DNA from: Nocardioides sediminis
GTDB lineage: Bacteria; Actinomycetota; Actinomycetes; Propionibacteriales; Nocardioidaceae
DNA: 64,000 nt
Direction: 5' to 3'
Assembly: GCF_003047295.1 (NCBI RefSeq)
Contig: NZ_PZYZ01000006.1
Span: forward strand, 186,001-250,000
The position numbers and the translations under genes are program-made. Position 1 is the first letter of the stretch; each line of letters begins with the position of its first letter. A model generated the notes under the pieces. It saw only the letters and a list, made by a program, of their open reading frames with translations. It ran no database searches and was not told where the DNA came from. Positions 24,341 to 32,410 of the stretch are shown piece after piece.

Positions 24341-26050
24341 ATGCCGGAGGGACGTCGAGCAGACGGAGCCAGCACCCGCCTGCGCCTCCTGGGTGGCTGG
24401 CGGCTGGTCGTCGACGGCGAGGACGTCCCGCTCCACCACCGCGAGCAACGGCTCGTCGCGCTGCTGGGCCTCGCCGGACGCCGGCCCCGCGCCCACGTTG
24501 CCGGCACCCTGTGGCCCGACAGCACCGACGCCCGGGCCCTGGCCAGCCTCCGCCGCGCCGTGCTGCAGACCCAGCAGCAGTGCCCGGGCCTGCTCCGCGC
24601 CGACCGCACCGAGGTGGGACTGGACCCCGACGTCGAGGTCGACGTGGACGACGTACGACGGGCCGCGGACCTGACGGAGCTCCCGATGCCGGGGGACGAG
24701 GCCGAGGCGCTGCTCGCCGCGCTCGTGGGCGAGCCGCTGCTCCCGGCCTGGTACGACGACTGGGTCCTGCCCGAGCGCGAACGCCTCGAGCAGGTGCGGG
24801 TCCGGGCCCTGGAGCGCATCGCCCGCCACGCCTTCGGGATCGGCGACCTGGTGCAGGCGATCGACGCCGCCCGGGCCGCCGTCGACGTCGAGCCGCTCTC
24901 GGAGTCGGCCCGGGAGCTCATCATCCGTGCCCACCTGGGGCAGGGGGACCGCGGCGCCGCGGTGCGGGAGTTCCAGCGCTACCGGGACCGGATGCGGGGC
25001 GAGCTCGGGGTGCCGCCGTCGGCGCGGATCTCCCGGTTGGTCGAGCCCGTCCTCGACCTCGACGGGGAGCGCAGGCCGCGCGCGAGCGCCGGGCCGTCGA
25101 GCGCCGGGTCGGCGGGCCCCGGAGCTGCGCACGTCCTATCGACCACCGTGGGGGACCGTCCGGCCGGGCGCCCCGCCCGCCACGCGGCCGGAACCACGAC
25201 CCGGGGCCGACGACGACGGCGCCCGCGCGGGGTCCCGTTCTCGCTCACGGGGCCAGACGCGGCGCCCCCGCCGGAGGACCACGATCCGGGCCACCGCGTC
25301 CTCGCCGTGCGACTGGTGGTCGCGGCCGCCGTGGTGCTGGTGGCCTCCGCCGCCGTGGCGGGCGGAGGCCTCGGGCGCGACGACGAGCCGGACGAGCGCC
25401 GGATCGCCTCGCCGCCGAGCGCGACCGCGCGGGGCCCGGTCGTGGAGGTGCGCGAGCCGCGGGAGGTCCTGGTGCAGCCGGGCGCACCCGCCGTCGGCCG
25501 CGCGGCCCTGCACCTGCACGCGACCCGGCGACCGGCCACCGTCCGCGTCGTGGTGCGGGGCCCGGCGGGACTCAGCGTCGTACGCAGCGTGGTGGTGAGG
25601 AGCGCGGACGGCCGGCGCCTCGTCATGGAGGGCCTCGACCCGGGCACCTACCGGTGGCAGGTCACCTCGCCCACCGCCGTGCCCGTCTCGGGGCGGGTGC
25701 GCGTCTCGGAGCCGCCGGCCCCGGTGACCACCGCGCCCCCGGCGCCCGCCCCGGTTGCCACGACCAGCTCCCCGACACCCGCACCGACAGGGCCCTCACC
25801 CACGCCCGACGAGGCTGCGGTCCGGAGCCCGACGGCGCAGCAGCCCGCCTCCCAGCAACCGGCCCCGCAGCCGACCCCTCAGCCGACCCCTCAGCCGACG
25901 CAGCAGCCCACCAAGCAGCCGACCCCGCAGCCCGCGCCGGGACCGACCCGCGCACCGCAACCCACCACACAACCCACCCCGAGCCGGGGGCCAGGCCCGA
26001 CCGGGAGCCCCAGCGATCCCGGCACCGTGGCCCCCACGCCCGTGGGGTGA
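24341..26050 (+). CDS. Membrane-anchored SARP/BTAD transcriptional activator
   Basis: A 569-residue regulator with an unusual layout. Residues about 10-95 form an OmpR-type winged helix (STRLRLLGGWRLVVDGEDV, then AGTLWPDSTDARALASLRRA). Residues about 100-245 are the bacterial transcriptional activator domain of SARP proteins (LPAWYDDWVLPERERLEQ, ELIIRAHLGQGDRGAAVREF). An arginine-rich stretch leads to one membrane helix at about 320-343, followed by an extracytoplasmic beta-rich part and a Pro/Thr/Gln tail (about 460-569, PTPQP repeats). Ordinary SARPs are soluble, so this resembles a one-component trans-membrane sensor such as ToxR or CadC. ATG 24341 has a GGGGGG ribosome site; longer frames exist upstream. 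It is coupled to the secreted protein gene ten bases downstream. Confidence 0.85.
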   Translation: MPEGRRADGASTRLRLLGGWRLVVDGEDVPLHHREQRLVALLGLAGRRPRAHVAGTLWPDSTDARALASLRRAVLQTQQQCPGLLRADRTEVGLDPDVEVDVDDVRRAADLTELPMPGDEAEALLAALVGEPLLPAWYDDWVLPERERLEQVRVRALERIARHAFGIGDLVQAIDAARAAVDVEPLSESARELIIRAHLGQGDRGAAVREFQRYRDRMRGELGVPPSARISRLVEPVLDLDGERRPRASAGPSSAGSAGPGAAHVLSTTVGDRPAGRPARHAAGTTTRGRRRRRPRGVPFSLTGPDAAPPPEDHDPGHRVLAVRLVVAAAVVLVASAAVAGGGLGRDDEPDERRIASPPSATARGPVVEVREPREVLVQPGAPAVGRAALHLHATRRPATVRVVVRGPAGLSVVRSVVVRSADGRRLVMEGLDPGTYRWQVTSPTAVPVSGRVRVSEPPAPVTTAPPAPAPVATTSSPTPAPTGPSPTPDEAAVRSPTAQQPASQQPAPQPTPQPTPQPTQQPTKQPTPQPAPGPTRAPQPTTQPTPSRGPGPTGSPSDPGTVAPTPVG

Positions 26051-26060
26051 GGAGGTACCC

Positions 26061-27623
26061 ATGCCCGCCCTCATCGACCGCACCCGCGGCCCCGCAGCAC
26101 CCCTGGCCTCATCCCTGGCTTCATCCCTGGCCCTGCCGGTCGTCCTCGTCCTGGCCGCCGCCCTCCTGGTGGCCGTGACCCCCCACCCCTCGCCGGGCGC
26201 GGCCCCGGCCGAGCGGGCGCAGCGGTGGGTGGGCTACCGGATCCCGCGGACCGGCACCGCGGGGGGCGGGTGGATCGGTGGCTACCGCCTGGGGGAGGCA
26301 CGGCTCTACGTGACGACGCCGTCCAAGCGCCACAACCGCGCCGGTTACGAGCCGCCCCAGCCCGTGGGCGACCTCCACGAGTCCCGCGGAGCCTCCCGCG
26401 GCGAGACCCGGCGGGCCGCCTGGATCCTGTCGAAGTACGGCGGCTATCGCGACGCCACCCAGGCAGCGGCCGTCGACGCCGCGGTCAAGCACCTGCTCGC
26501 CGCGAAGCGGTGGCGCATCACCGACGCAGCGGGGTCGCGGCGCATCCGGCAGGCGCGCCGGTCGGCCGACGTACGCCGCTTCGCGCGGATCATGCTGGCC
26601 GGGTCCCGGCGCAGCGCCGGGGTCTACCGCGCCCAGGTCACGGCCGCGGGTGCGGACGTCGGCGGCACGATCGAGGTCGCGGTGTCGGTCACCGACGGCC
26701 ACGGCGCGCCGGCGTCGGGGCTGCCGGTGACGCTGGCCGCCGCGGGGGAGGCGCCCGTCGAGGGAGTCACCGGCGACGACGGCCGCGCCGTGGCCCGCTT
26801 CGCCGCCGGCCAGCGCGGGTGGCGGGACGTCGCCGCCACGGTCCACGAGGTCCCCGAGCACCGCCTGCTGCTCCGGGCACCGGTCCGGCGCCGGCAGGCG
26901 TCGGCGGCCGAGGGCGGGGTCAAGCGGACGATCGTCGTCGGCGCCGCGGCGCCCGTGCGGGGCCCGCAGTCCCTGTCGCTGGCGCCCTCACCTGCGACGA
27001 TCACGGTGGGGTCACCGACCCGGGTGCTCGCCACGGTCGCCGGTGACGGCGTGCCCCGGACCGTGACCGGGACGCTGCACGGGCCCTTCGCCTCGGCCGC
27101 CGCGGCCGACTGCACGGGTTCGCCCTCGGCGACCGTGACCGCCACCGTCGCCGCCGACGGCCAGCACGCGCTCCCACCGGTCTCGCCAGGAGCGGGCGGC
27201 TACCACGCGTGGCGGGTCACCGTCGACGGCACGGCCACCAGCCTGCCGGTGTCGGCGTGCAGTCCTCCGGTCAGGGTGCGGGCCGTCACCCGCACCTCCG
27301 TGTGGAGCGACGCGCCGACCATGGCGCTGGGTGAGGTCGGGGCCACCGGCGAGGTCGCCGACCTGCCGTTCCCGGTCCCGGTGACCCTCACCGGGACCCT
27401 CTTCGGGCCCTACCCGAGCGAGGGAGCGAGGAGCGCGGACCTCTGTGGGACCTCCGCGGGCTCGGTGTCCCGCACGCGGACAGGTGTCGGCCGGGTCCAC
27501 TTCACCCTCGAGGCGCTCCAACCCGGCTACTACGCGTGGCGCGCCGAGACGCCGCCCGGCGACCTCTGGCTCGGGTCGAGCTCCCCGTGCCTGGCGGCGG
27601 GGTCGCTCCTCCACGTGCCCTGA
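26061..27623 (+). CDS. Secreted surface protein, partner of the SARP regulator
   Basis: A 520-residue protein starting at ATG 26061, preceded by GGAGG. Residues about 20-50 form a signal or anchor segment (LASSLALPVVLVLAAALLVAV). The mature part begins with a Gly/Tyr-rich stretch (GGGWIGGYRLGEARLYV), then a helical block (RRAAWILSKYGGYRDATQAA) and two or more Ig-like beta domains (GLPVTLAAAGEAPVEGVTGDDGRAVARF is one, longer than can be quoted whole). Paired cysteines lie near the C-terminus (AADCTG, SACSPP, DLCGTS, SSPCLAA). It is probably exported and may interact with the outer tail of the membrane-bound regulator or with the locus peptides. No enzyme motif is visible. Confidence 0.7.
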   Translation: MPALIDRTRGPAAPLASSLASSLALPVVLVLAAALLVAVTPHPSPGAAPAERAQRWVGYRIPRTGTAGGGWIGGYRLGEARLYVTTPSKRHNRAGYEPPQPVGDLHESRGASRGETRRAAWILSKYGGYRDATQAAAVDAAVKHLLAAKRWRITDAAGSRRIRQARRSADVRRFARIMLAGSRRSAGVYRAQVTAAGADVGGTIEVAVSVTDGHGAPASGLPVTLAAAGEAPVEGVTGDDGRAVARFAAGQRGWRDVAATVHEVPEHRLLLRAPVRRRQASAAEGGVKRTIVVGAAAPVRGPQSLSLAPSPATITVGSPTRVLATVAGDGVPRTVTGTLHGPFASAAAADCTGSPSATVTATVAADGQHALPPVSPGAGGYHAWRVTVDGTATSLPVSACSPPVRVRAVTRTSVWSDAPTMALGEVGATGEVADLPFPVPVTLTGTLFGPYPSEGARSADLCGTSAGSVSRTRTGVGRVHFTLEALQPGYYAWRAETPPGDLWLGSSSPCLAAGSLLHVP

Positions 27624-27633
27624 CCGAAGTAAA

Positions 27634-27670
27634 AGTCAGGCTTGACTGTTTGTTGTTGTCCCGCCACGAT
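27634..27670 (+). promoter_or_regulatory. Operator and leaderless promoter of the TetR-led operon
   Basis: AGTCAGGCTTGACT (27634-27647) is a dyad with AGTCA/TGACT arms. Its right side gives a -35 TTGACT (27642-27647). A 17-base spacer leads to CACGAT (27665-27670), and GTG 27678 lies seven bases further. The dyad over the -35 fits self-repression by the TetR protein encoded next. Confidence 0.55.
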
Positions 27671-27677
27671 GGGTCGC

Positions 27678-28304
27678 GTGACCCCTCCGTCCGCGCCGGT
27701 CGCCCGGGTGCCCCAGCAGGAGCGCACCCGGGCGATGCGGCTGCGCCTGCTGGAGGCGACCGTGGAGTGCCTGGTCGAGCGCGGGTTCGCCGGCACGTCG
27801 ACGACGCTGGTCTCCGAGCGGGCCGGGGTGAGCCGTGGGGCCCAGCTGCACCACTTCCCGACCAAGAACGACCTCGTCGTCGCCGCCGTCGAGCACCTCA
27901 CCGAGATCCGGGGCGCGGAGCTGCAGGCCGCCGTCGAGGCGCTGCCGCGCGGCCGGCGGCGTACCCGTGCCGTCCTCGGCATGCTGGGCGACCACTTCAG
28001 CTCGCCGGTCTTCGCCGCCGCCCTCGAGCTGTGGGTCGCCGCCCGCACCGACGAGGCGCTGTTCGCCGCGGTGGGGCCGCTCGAGCAGCGCGTCGGTCGC
28101 GAGACCCACCGCCTGACCGTCGAGGCGCTCGGCGCCGACGAGTCGCGACCCGGCGTGCGCGAGCTCGTGCAGGCGACCCTCGACCTCGTGCGCGGGCTCG
28201 GGCTCGCCAGCACCATCACCGACGACGCCCGCCGGCGTCGCCGGATCCTCGACCAGTGGGCCGACGTGCTCGACCGGGAGCTCGATCCAAGGAGAGCCGC
28301 ATGA
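27678..28304 (+). CDS. TetR family transcriptional regulator
   Basis: A 208-residue repressor. The N-terminal helix-turn-helix reads ATVECLVERGFAGTSTTLVS followed by ERAGVSRGAQLHHFPTKNDL, the classic TetR end of the DNA-binding domain. The C-terminal part is a helical ligand domain. I prefer GTG 27678 because a promoter with seven-base spacing lies before it; ATG 27669 would add three residues. It overlaps the next gene by four bases, so it leads the whole catabolic operon and probably represses it until an acyl-CoA or terpenoid ligand binds. AtuR and LiuR play comparable roles in Pseudomonas and others. Confidence 0.9.
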   Translation: MTPPSAPVARVPQQERTRAMRLRLLEATVECLVERGFAGTSTTLVSERAGVSRGAQLHHFPTKNDLVVAAVEHLTEIRGAELQAAVEALPRGRRRTRAVLGMLGDHFSSPVFAAALELWVAARTDEALFAAVGPLEQRVGRETHRLTVEALGADESRPGVRELVQATLDLVRGLGLASTITDDARRRRRILDQWADVLDRELDPRRAA

Positions 28305-29095
28305 CCGCCGTGCTGCACACCGTCCTCGCCGACCTCGCCGCCGAGGGGGACCGGCTCGACGCCCTGGTCGCCGGCCTGGACGAGCAGCGCTGGCGGACGC
28401 CCACCCCGGCCGCCGGGTGGGACGTCGCCACCCAGGTCGCGCACCTGGCGTGGACCGACGAGGTCGCGACGCTGGCCGCGCGAGCCGGTACGCCGGACGG
28501 CAAGGCCGCGTGGGACGACGTCGTGATCGCGGCGATCGGCGACCCGGACGGGTTCGTCGACGCCAGTGCCGCCGAGGTCGCGCGTGACCCCGACCTCCTG
28601 GGCCGCTGGCGGCGGGGCCGCAGGGAGCTCGCCACCGCGCTCACCGAGGTGCCGGCCGGGGAGCGGCTGCCGTGGTTCGGGCCACCGATGTCGCCGACCT
28701 CGATGGCGACCGCCCGGTTCATGGAGACCTGGGCGCACGGCCTCGACGTCCGCGAGGCGCTGGGCGTCGAGCTGGAGGAGTCCTCGCGGATCCGGCACGT
28801 CGCGCACCTCGGCGTACGCACGCGGGACTTCGCCTTCGCCACCCACGGGCTGGACGCGCCCGCCGAGCCGTTCCGCATCGACCTGGTCGCGCCCGACGGC
28901 GACGTGTGGTCGTGGGGCCCCGAGGACGCCGGCCAGGCGGTGACCGGGTCGGCCGTCGACTTCTGCCGGCTCGTGACCCAGCGCGTGCACCGCGCGGACA
29001 CCGACCTCGTCGCCACCGGGCCGGACGCGGACCGGTGGCTCGACATCGCGCAGGCCTTCGCGGGTCCGCCCGGTGACGGGAGGGCGGCGCGGTGA
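28301..29095 (+). CDS. TIGR03084 family protein (DinB/mycothiol-type metal-binding fold)
   Basis: A 264-residue cytoplasmic protein. The N-terminus has a DinB-like helical bundle with the pattern DEQRWRTPTPAAGWDVATQV followed by AHLAWTDEVA, and METWAHGLDVREALG further on; these histidines are the likely metal ligands of the maleylpyruvate-isomerase-like fold. TIGR03084 members occur in actinobacterial acyl-CoA catabolic operons, and no activity is known. It overlaps the TetR stop (ATGA) and the next start (GTGA) by four bases each. Confidence 0.88.
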   Translation: MTAVLHTVLADLAAEGDRLDALVAGLDEQRWRTPTPAAGWDVATQVAHLAWTDEVATLAARAGTPDGKAAWDDVVIAAIGDPDGFVDASAAEVARDPDLLGRWRRGRRELATALTEVPAGERLPWFGPPMSPTSMATARFMETWAHGLDVREALGVELEESSRIRHVAHLGVRTRDFAFATHGLDAPAEPFRIDLVAPDGDVWSWGPEDAGQAVTGSAVDFCRLVTQRVHRADTDLVATGPDADRWLDIAQAFAGPPGDGRAAR

Positions 29096-30807
29096 CCGAC
29101 CCGCTCCGGATCGGCAACTGCTCCGGCTTCTACGGCGACCGGCTGACGGCGATGCGCGAGATGCTCGAGGGCGGCCCGCTCGACGTCCTCACCGGCGACT
29201 ACCTCGCCGAGCTGACCATGCTCATCCTGGGCAAGGACACGATGAAGGACCCGTCGCTGGGCTACGCGCGGACCTTCGTCCGCCAGGCCGAGGACTGCCT
29301 CGGCCTCGCGCTCGAGCGCGGCGTGCGGATCGTGGCCAACGCCGGCGGCCTCAACCCCGCCGGGCTGGCCGACCGGCTCCGCGAGGTGGCCCGCGGCCTC
29401 GGCCTCGACCCGGCGGTCGCGCACGTGGAGGGCGACGACCTGCGGCCGCTCGGGCTGTGGGAGGGCGCCCTCACCGCCAACGCCTACCTCGGCGGCCTCG
29501 GGATCGCCGCCGCCCTCCGGGGTGGCGCCGACGTGGTGGTCACCGGGCGGGTCACCGACGCCTCGCTGGTCGTCGGGCCCGCGGTGGCGCACCACGGCTG
29601 GACCCCGGACCAGCACGACGAGCTCGCCGGGGCGGTCGTCGCCGGGCACGTCCTCGAGTGCGGCACCCAGGCCACCGGCGGCAACTTCAGCGGCTTCCTC
29701 ACCCTCCCCGGCCGCGACCGGCCGCTCGGCTTCCCGCTCGCCGAGATCGCCGCCGACGGGTCGAGCGTGATCACCAAGCACGACGGCACCGGCGGGGCCG
29801 TCACCGTGGACACGGTCACCGCCCAGCTGGTCTACGAGATCCAGTCCACGCGCTACCTCGGCCCCGACGTCACCACCCACCTCGACTCCGTCCGGCTGCA
29901 CCAGGAGGGCCCCGACCGGGTGGCGATCAGCGGCGTCCGCGGCGAGGCCCCGCCCGCCCGTCTCAAGGTGTGCGTCAACGAGCTCGGCGGCTGGCGCAAC
30001 TCCGTCGAGCTGGTGCTGACCGGCCTCGACGTCGAGGCCAAGGCCGCCTGGGTGCGCGACCAGCTGACCGCCGCCCTGGCCTCCCGGCCGCCCCGCGAGG
30101 TCGCGTGGTCGTCGGTCACGGAGCCACCTCACGACGCGGACACCGAGGAGAGCGCCTCGGTCCTGCTGCGCTGCACCGTCAAGGACCCCGAGGCCGAGCC
30201 GGTCGGCCGGCCGTTCACCGCCGCGGCCGTCGAGCTCGCCCTCGCGTCGTACCCCGGCTTCACGCTCACCGCACCGCCGGCGCCCGCCACGCCGTACGGC
30301 GTCTACCGCGCGCAGTACGTCGACCGCGTGCAGGTGACCCAGACGGTCGTGCACGCCGACGGCTCCCGCGAGACCGTGGCCGACCCGCCCGTGGGGGACG
30401 AGCACCCGCCGGACCTCGGTACCCGCCCCTCGCCGTACCCCGCCCGGTCCGACGTGCTCACCCGGCGGATGCCGCTGGGCACCTTCGTGCACGCCCGGTC
30501 CGGCGACAAGGGCGGCGACGCCAACCTCGGGCTGTGGGTGGCCCACGACGGCTCCCCGCTCCGCGACGCGCGGGTCCAGTGGCTCAACAAGCTCATCACG
30601 CCGCGGCGGATCCGCGAGCTGGTGCCGGAGGCGGCCGACCTCGACGTCGACGTCTACCTGCTGCCCGACCTGGGCGGCGTCAACGTCGTGATCCGCGGGC
30701 TGCTCGGCGACGGGGTGGCCGCGTCGACGCGGTTCGACCCGCAGGCCAAGGGGCTCGGCGAGTGGGTGCGCTCGCGGTACGTGTCGATCGAGGACGGTCT
30801 GCTGTGA
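29092..30807 (+). CDS. Acyclic terpene utilization protein (AtuA-like, DUF1446)
   Basis: A 571-residue protein whose N-terminus IGNCSGFYGDRLTAMREML and central NAGGLNPAGLADRLREVA and VVVTGRVTDASLVVGPA are typical of the AtuA/DUF1446 family. The final 110 residues (MPLGTFVHARSGDKGGDANL onward) form the ferredoxin-like C-terminal module found in the same proteins. AtuA is essential for growth of Pseudomonas on citronellol or geraniol, but its reaction is not defined. The gene is translationally coupled to its neighbours by GTGA overlaps on both sides. Confidence 0.92.
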   Translation: MTDPLRIGNCSGFYGDRLTAMREMLEGGPLDVLTGDYLAELTMLILGKDTMKDPSLGYARTFVRQAEDCLGLALERGVRIVANAGGLNPAGLADRLREVARGLGLDPAVAHVEGDDLRPLGLWEGALTANAYLGGLGIAAALRGGADVVVTGRVTDASLVVGPAVAHHGWTPDQHDELAGAVVAGHVLECGTQATGGNFSGFLTLPGRDRPLGFPLAEIAADGSSVITKHDGTGGAVTVDTVTAQLVYEIQSTRYLGPDVTTHLDSVRLHQEGPDRVAISGVRGEAPPARLKVCVNELGGWRNSVELVLTGLDVEAKAAWVRDQLTAALASRPPREVAWSSVTEPPHDADTEESASVLLRCTVKDPEAEPVGRPFTAAAVELALASYPGFTLTAPPAPATPYGVYRAQYVDRVQVTQTVVHADGSRETVADPPVGDEHPPDLGTRPSPYPARSDVLTRRMPLGTFVHARSGDKGGDANLGLWVAHDGSPLRDARVQWLNKLITPRRIRELVPEAADLDVDVYLLPDLGGVNVVIRGLLGDGVAASTRFDPQAKGLGEWVRSRYVSIEDGLL

Positions 30808-31937
30808 GTGACGTGAGGGACGCGCTGCGCGCGACGGCGACCGAGCTGGTGCGGCGCGAGGTGGTGCCGCACCTCCAGGACTGGGAGGACGCCGGTTCGG
30901 TCCCTCGCGAGCTGCACGCCAGGGCCGGGGAGCTCGGCCTGCTCGGCGTCGCGTTCCCCGAGGAGGTCGGCGGCTCCGGCGGGGACCTGGCGGACAGCGT
31001 GGCGATGCAGGAGGCGATGTTCGCCGCCGGCGCGTCCAGCGGCCTGATGGCTGCGCTCTTCACGGCCGGGATCGCGCTGCCGCACATCTCGGCGACGCGC
31101 GACCCCTACCTGGTCGACCGGTTCGTCCGCCCGACCCTCGCCGGCGAGCTCATCGGCTCGCTCGCCGTCACCGAGCCGGGCGGCGGGTCCGACGTCGCCG
31201 GCCTGCGGACCCGGGGCGTCGTCGACGGCGACGAGCTCGTCGTCAACGGGTCCAAGACCTTCATCACCAGCGGGGTGCGCGCCGACTTCGTGACGACCGC
31301 CGTCCGCACCGGCGGGCCCGGCCACGCCGGGATCTCCCTGGTCGTCGTCGAGAAGGGCACGCCCGGCTTCACCGTCGACCGGGCCCTGCGCAAGATGGGG
31401 TGGCACTGCAGCGACACCGCGGAGCTGTCGTACGTCGACGTCCGCGTCCCGCTGCGCAACGTGGTCGGCGAGCTCGACTCGGGCTTCTACCAGATCGCCG
31501 AGCAGTTCGTCGTCGAGCGGATCGGGCTGGCCGTGCACGCCTACGGCATCGCGGCCCGCTCGCTCGCGCTGGCGGCGGCGTACTGCCGGGAGCGCACGGC
31601 GTTCGGCAAGCCGGTCATCGCCAACCAGGTGGTGCGGCACAAGCTGGTCGAGATGCACCGTCAGGTCGAGGTGGCCCGCACCTACACCCACCACGTCGTC
31701 GAGCGGCACCTCGCCGGCGAGGACGTCATCGCCGAGGCCGCCCTGGCCAAGCAGACGGCGGTCGAGTGTGCGACGTACGTCTGTCACGAAGCGGTGCAGC
31801 TGCACGGCGGCACCGGATACATGCACGGGTCCGAGGTGGAGCGGCACTACCGCGACGCCCGGATCCTGCCCATCGGAGGAGGAACCACCGAAGTGCTCAC
31901 CGACCTTGCCGCCCGACTGCTCGGGTACGCGTCATGA
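30804..31937 (+). CDS. Acyl-CoA dehydrogenase (first of two)
   Basis: An FAD-dependent acyl-CoA dehydrogenase of 377 residues that introduces a 2,3 double bond. Motifs: GSLAVTEPGGGSDVAGLRT (FAD/substrate), FITSGVRADF, and GGTGYMHGSEVERHYRDAR followed by LPIGGGTTEVLTDL near the C-terminus. The GTG start overlaps the AtuA-like gene by four bases. With the carboxylase genes downstream it fits dehydrogenation of a branched acyl-CoA such as isovaleryl- or citronellyl-CoA. Electrons would pass to ETF, whose genes are not in the window. Confidence 0.94.
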   Translation: MSDVRDALRATATELVRREVVPHLQDWEDAGSVPRELHARAGELGLLGVAFPEEVGGSGGDLADSVAMQEAMFAAGASSGLMAALFTAGIALPHISATRDPYLVDRFVRPTLAGELIGSLAVTEPGGGSDVAGLRTRGVVDGDELVVNGSKTFITSGVRADFVTTAVRTGGPGHAGISLVVVEKGTPGFTVDRALRKMGWHCSDTAELSYVDVRVPLRNVVGELDSGFYQIAEQFVVERIGLAVHAYGIAARSLALAAAYCRERTAFGKPVIANQVVRHKLVEMHRQVEVARTYTHHVVERHLAGEDVIAEAALAKQTAVECATYVCHEAVQLHGGTGYMHGSEVERHYRDARILPIGGGTTEVLTDLAARLLGYAS

Positions 31938-32410
31938 AGGGCCTGCTGTTCCGCCCGCTCGGGGACGAGGTCACCGTCTGGATGGACGCGCCGCCGTCCG
32001 TCGTGTGGGACCTGGTCAGCGACGTCACGCGGATCGGGGAGTTCAGCCCCGAGACCTTCGAGGCGAAGTGGACGCGCGGATCCACCGGCCCGGAGGTGGG
32101 CGCCTACTTCGCCGGGCACGTGAAGCGCAACGGCGTCGGCCCGACGTACTGGTCGCCGTGCCGGGTGACGAAGTGCGTGCCCAAGGAGGTCTTCGAGTTC
32201 TCGGTGGGCACCGACTCGGTGACGGTCAACAACTGGGGATACCGGCTCGAGGAGCAGGACGGCGGGACGGCCGTGACGGAGTACTTCCGGATGGAGCCGT
32301 CGCTGCCCACGCGGCTCTACTGGACGATCCTGGGCCCGCTGCGGTCGCGCACCAACGTGCGCGGGATGCGGACCACCCTGGAGCGGATGAAGGCGGTGGT
32401 CGAGTCGTGA
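31934..32410 (+). CDS. SRPBCC family protein
   Basis: A 158-residue START-like protein (polyketide cyclase/dehydrase or lipid-transport fold). Recognisable are SVVWDLVSDVTRIGEFSPE at residues about 25-43 and the long C-terminal helix RGMRTTLERMKAVVES. Such proteins bind hydrophobic ligands in a deep cavity. Embedded in an operon by ATGA and GTGA overlaps, it may carry or sense the terpenoid or branched acyl substrate. No catalytic residues can be named. Confidence 0.85.
   Translation: MKGLLFRPLGDEVTVWMDAPPSVVWDLVSDVTRIGEFSPETFEAKWTRGSTGPEVGAYFAGHVKRNGVGPTYWSPCRVTKCVPKEVFEFSVGTDSVTVNNWGYRLEEQDGGTAVTEYFRMEPSLPTRLYWTILGPLRSRTNVRGMRTTLERMKAVVES

Noticed and set aside
26061..27623. Thioester-type adhesin domain in the secreted partner of the SARP
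   Set aside because: The helical block with ATQAAAVDAA is reminiscent, but the cysteine needed for a thioester is absent at the expected N-terminal place.
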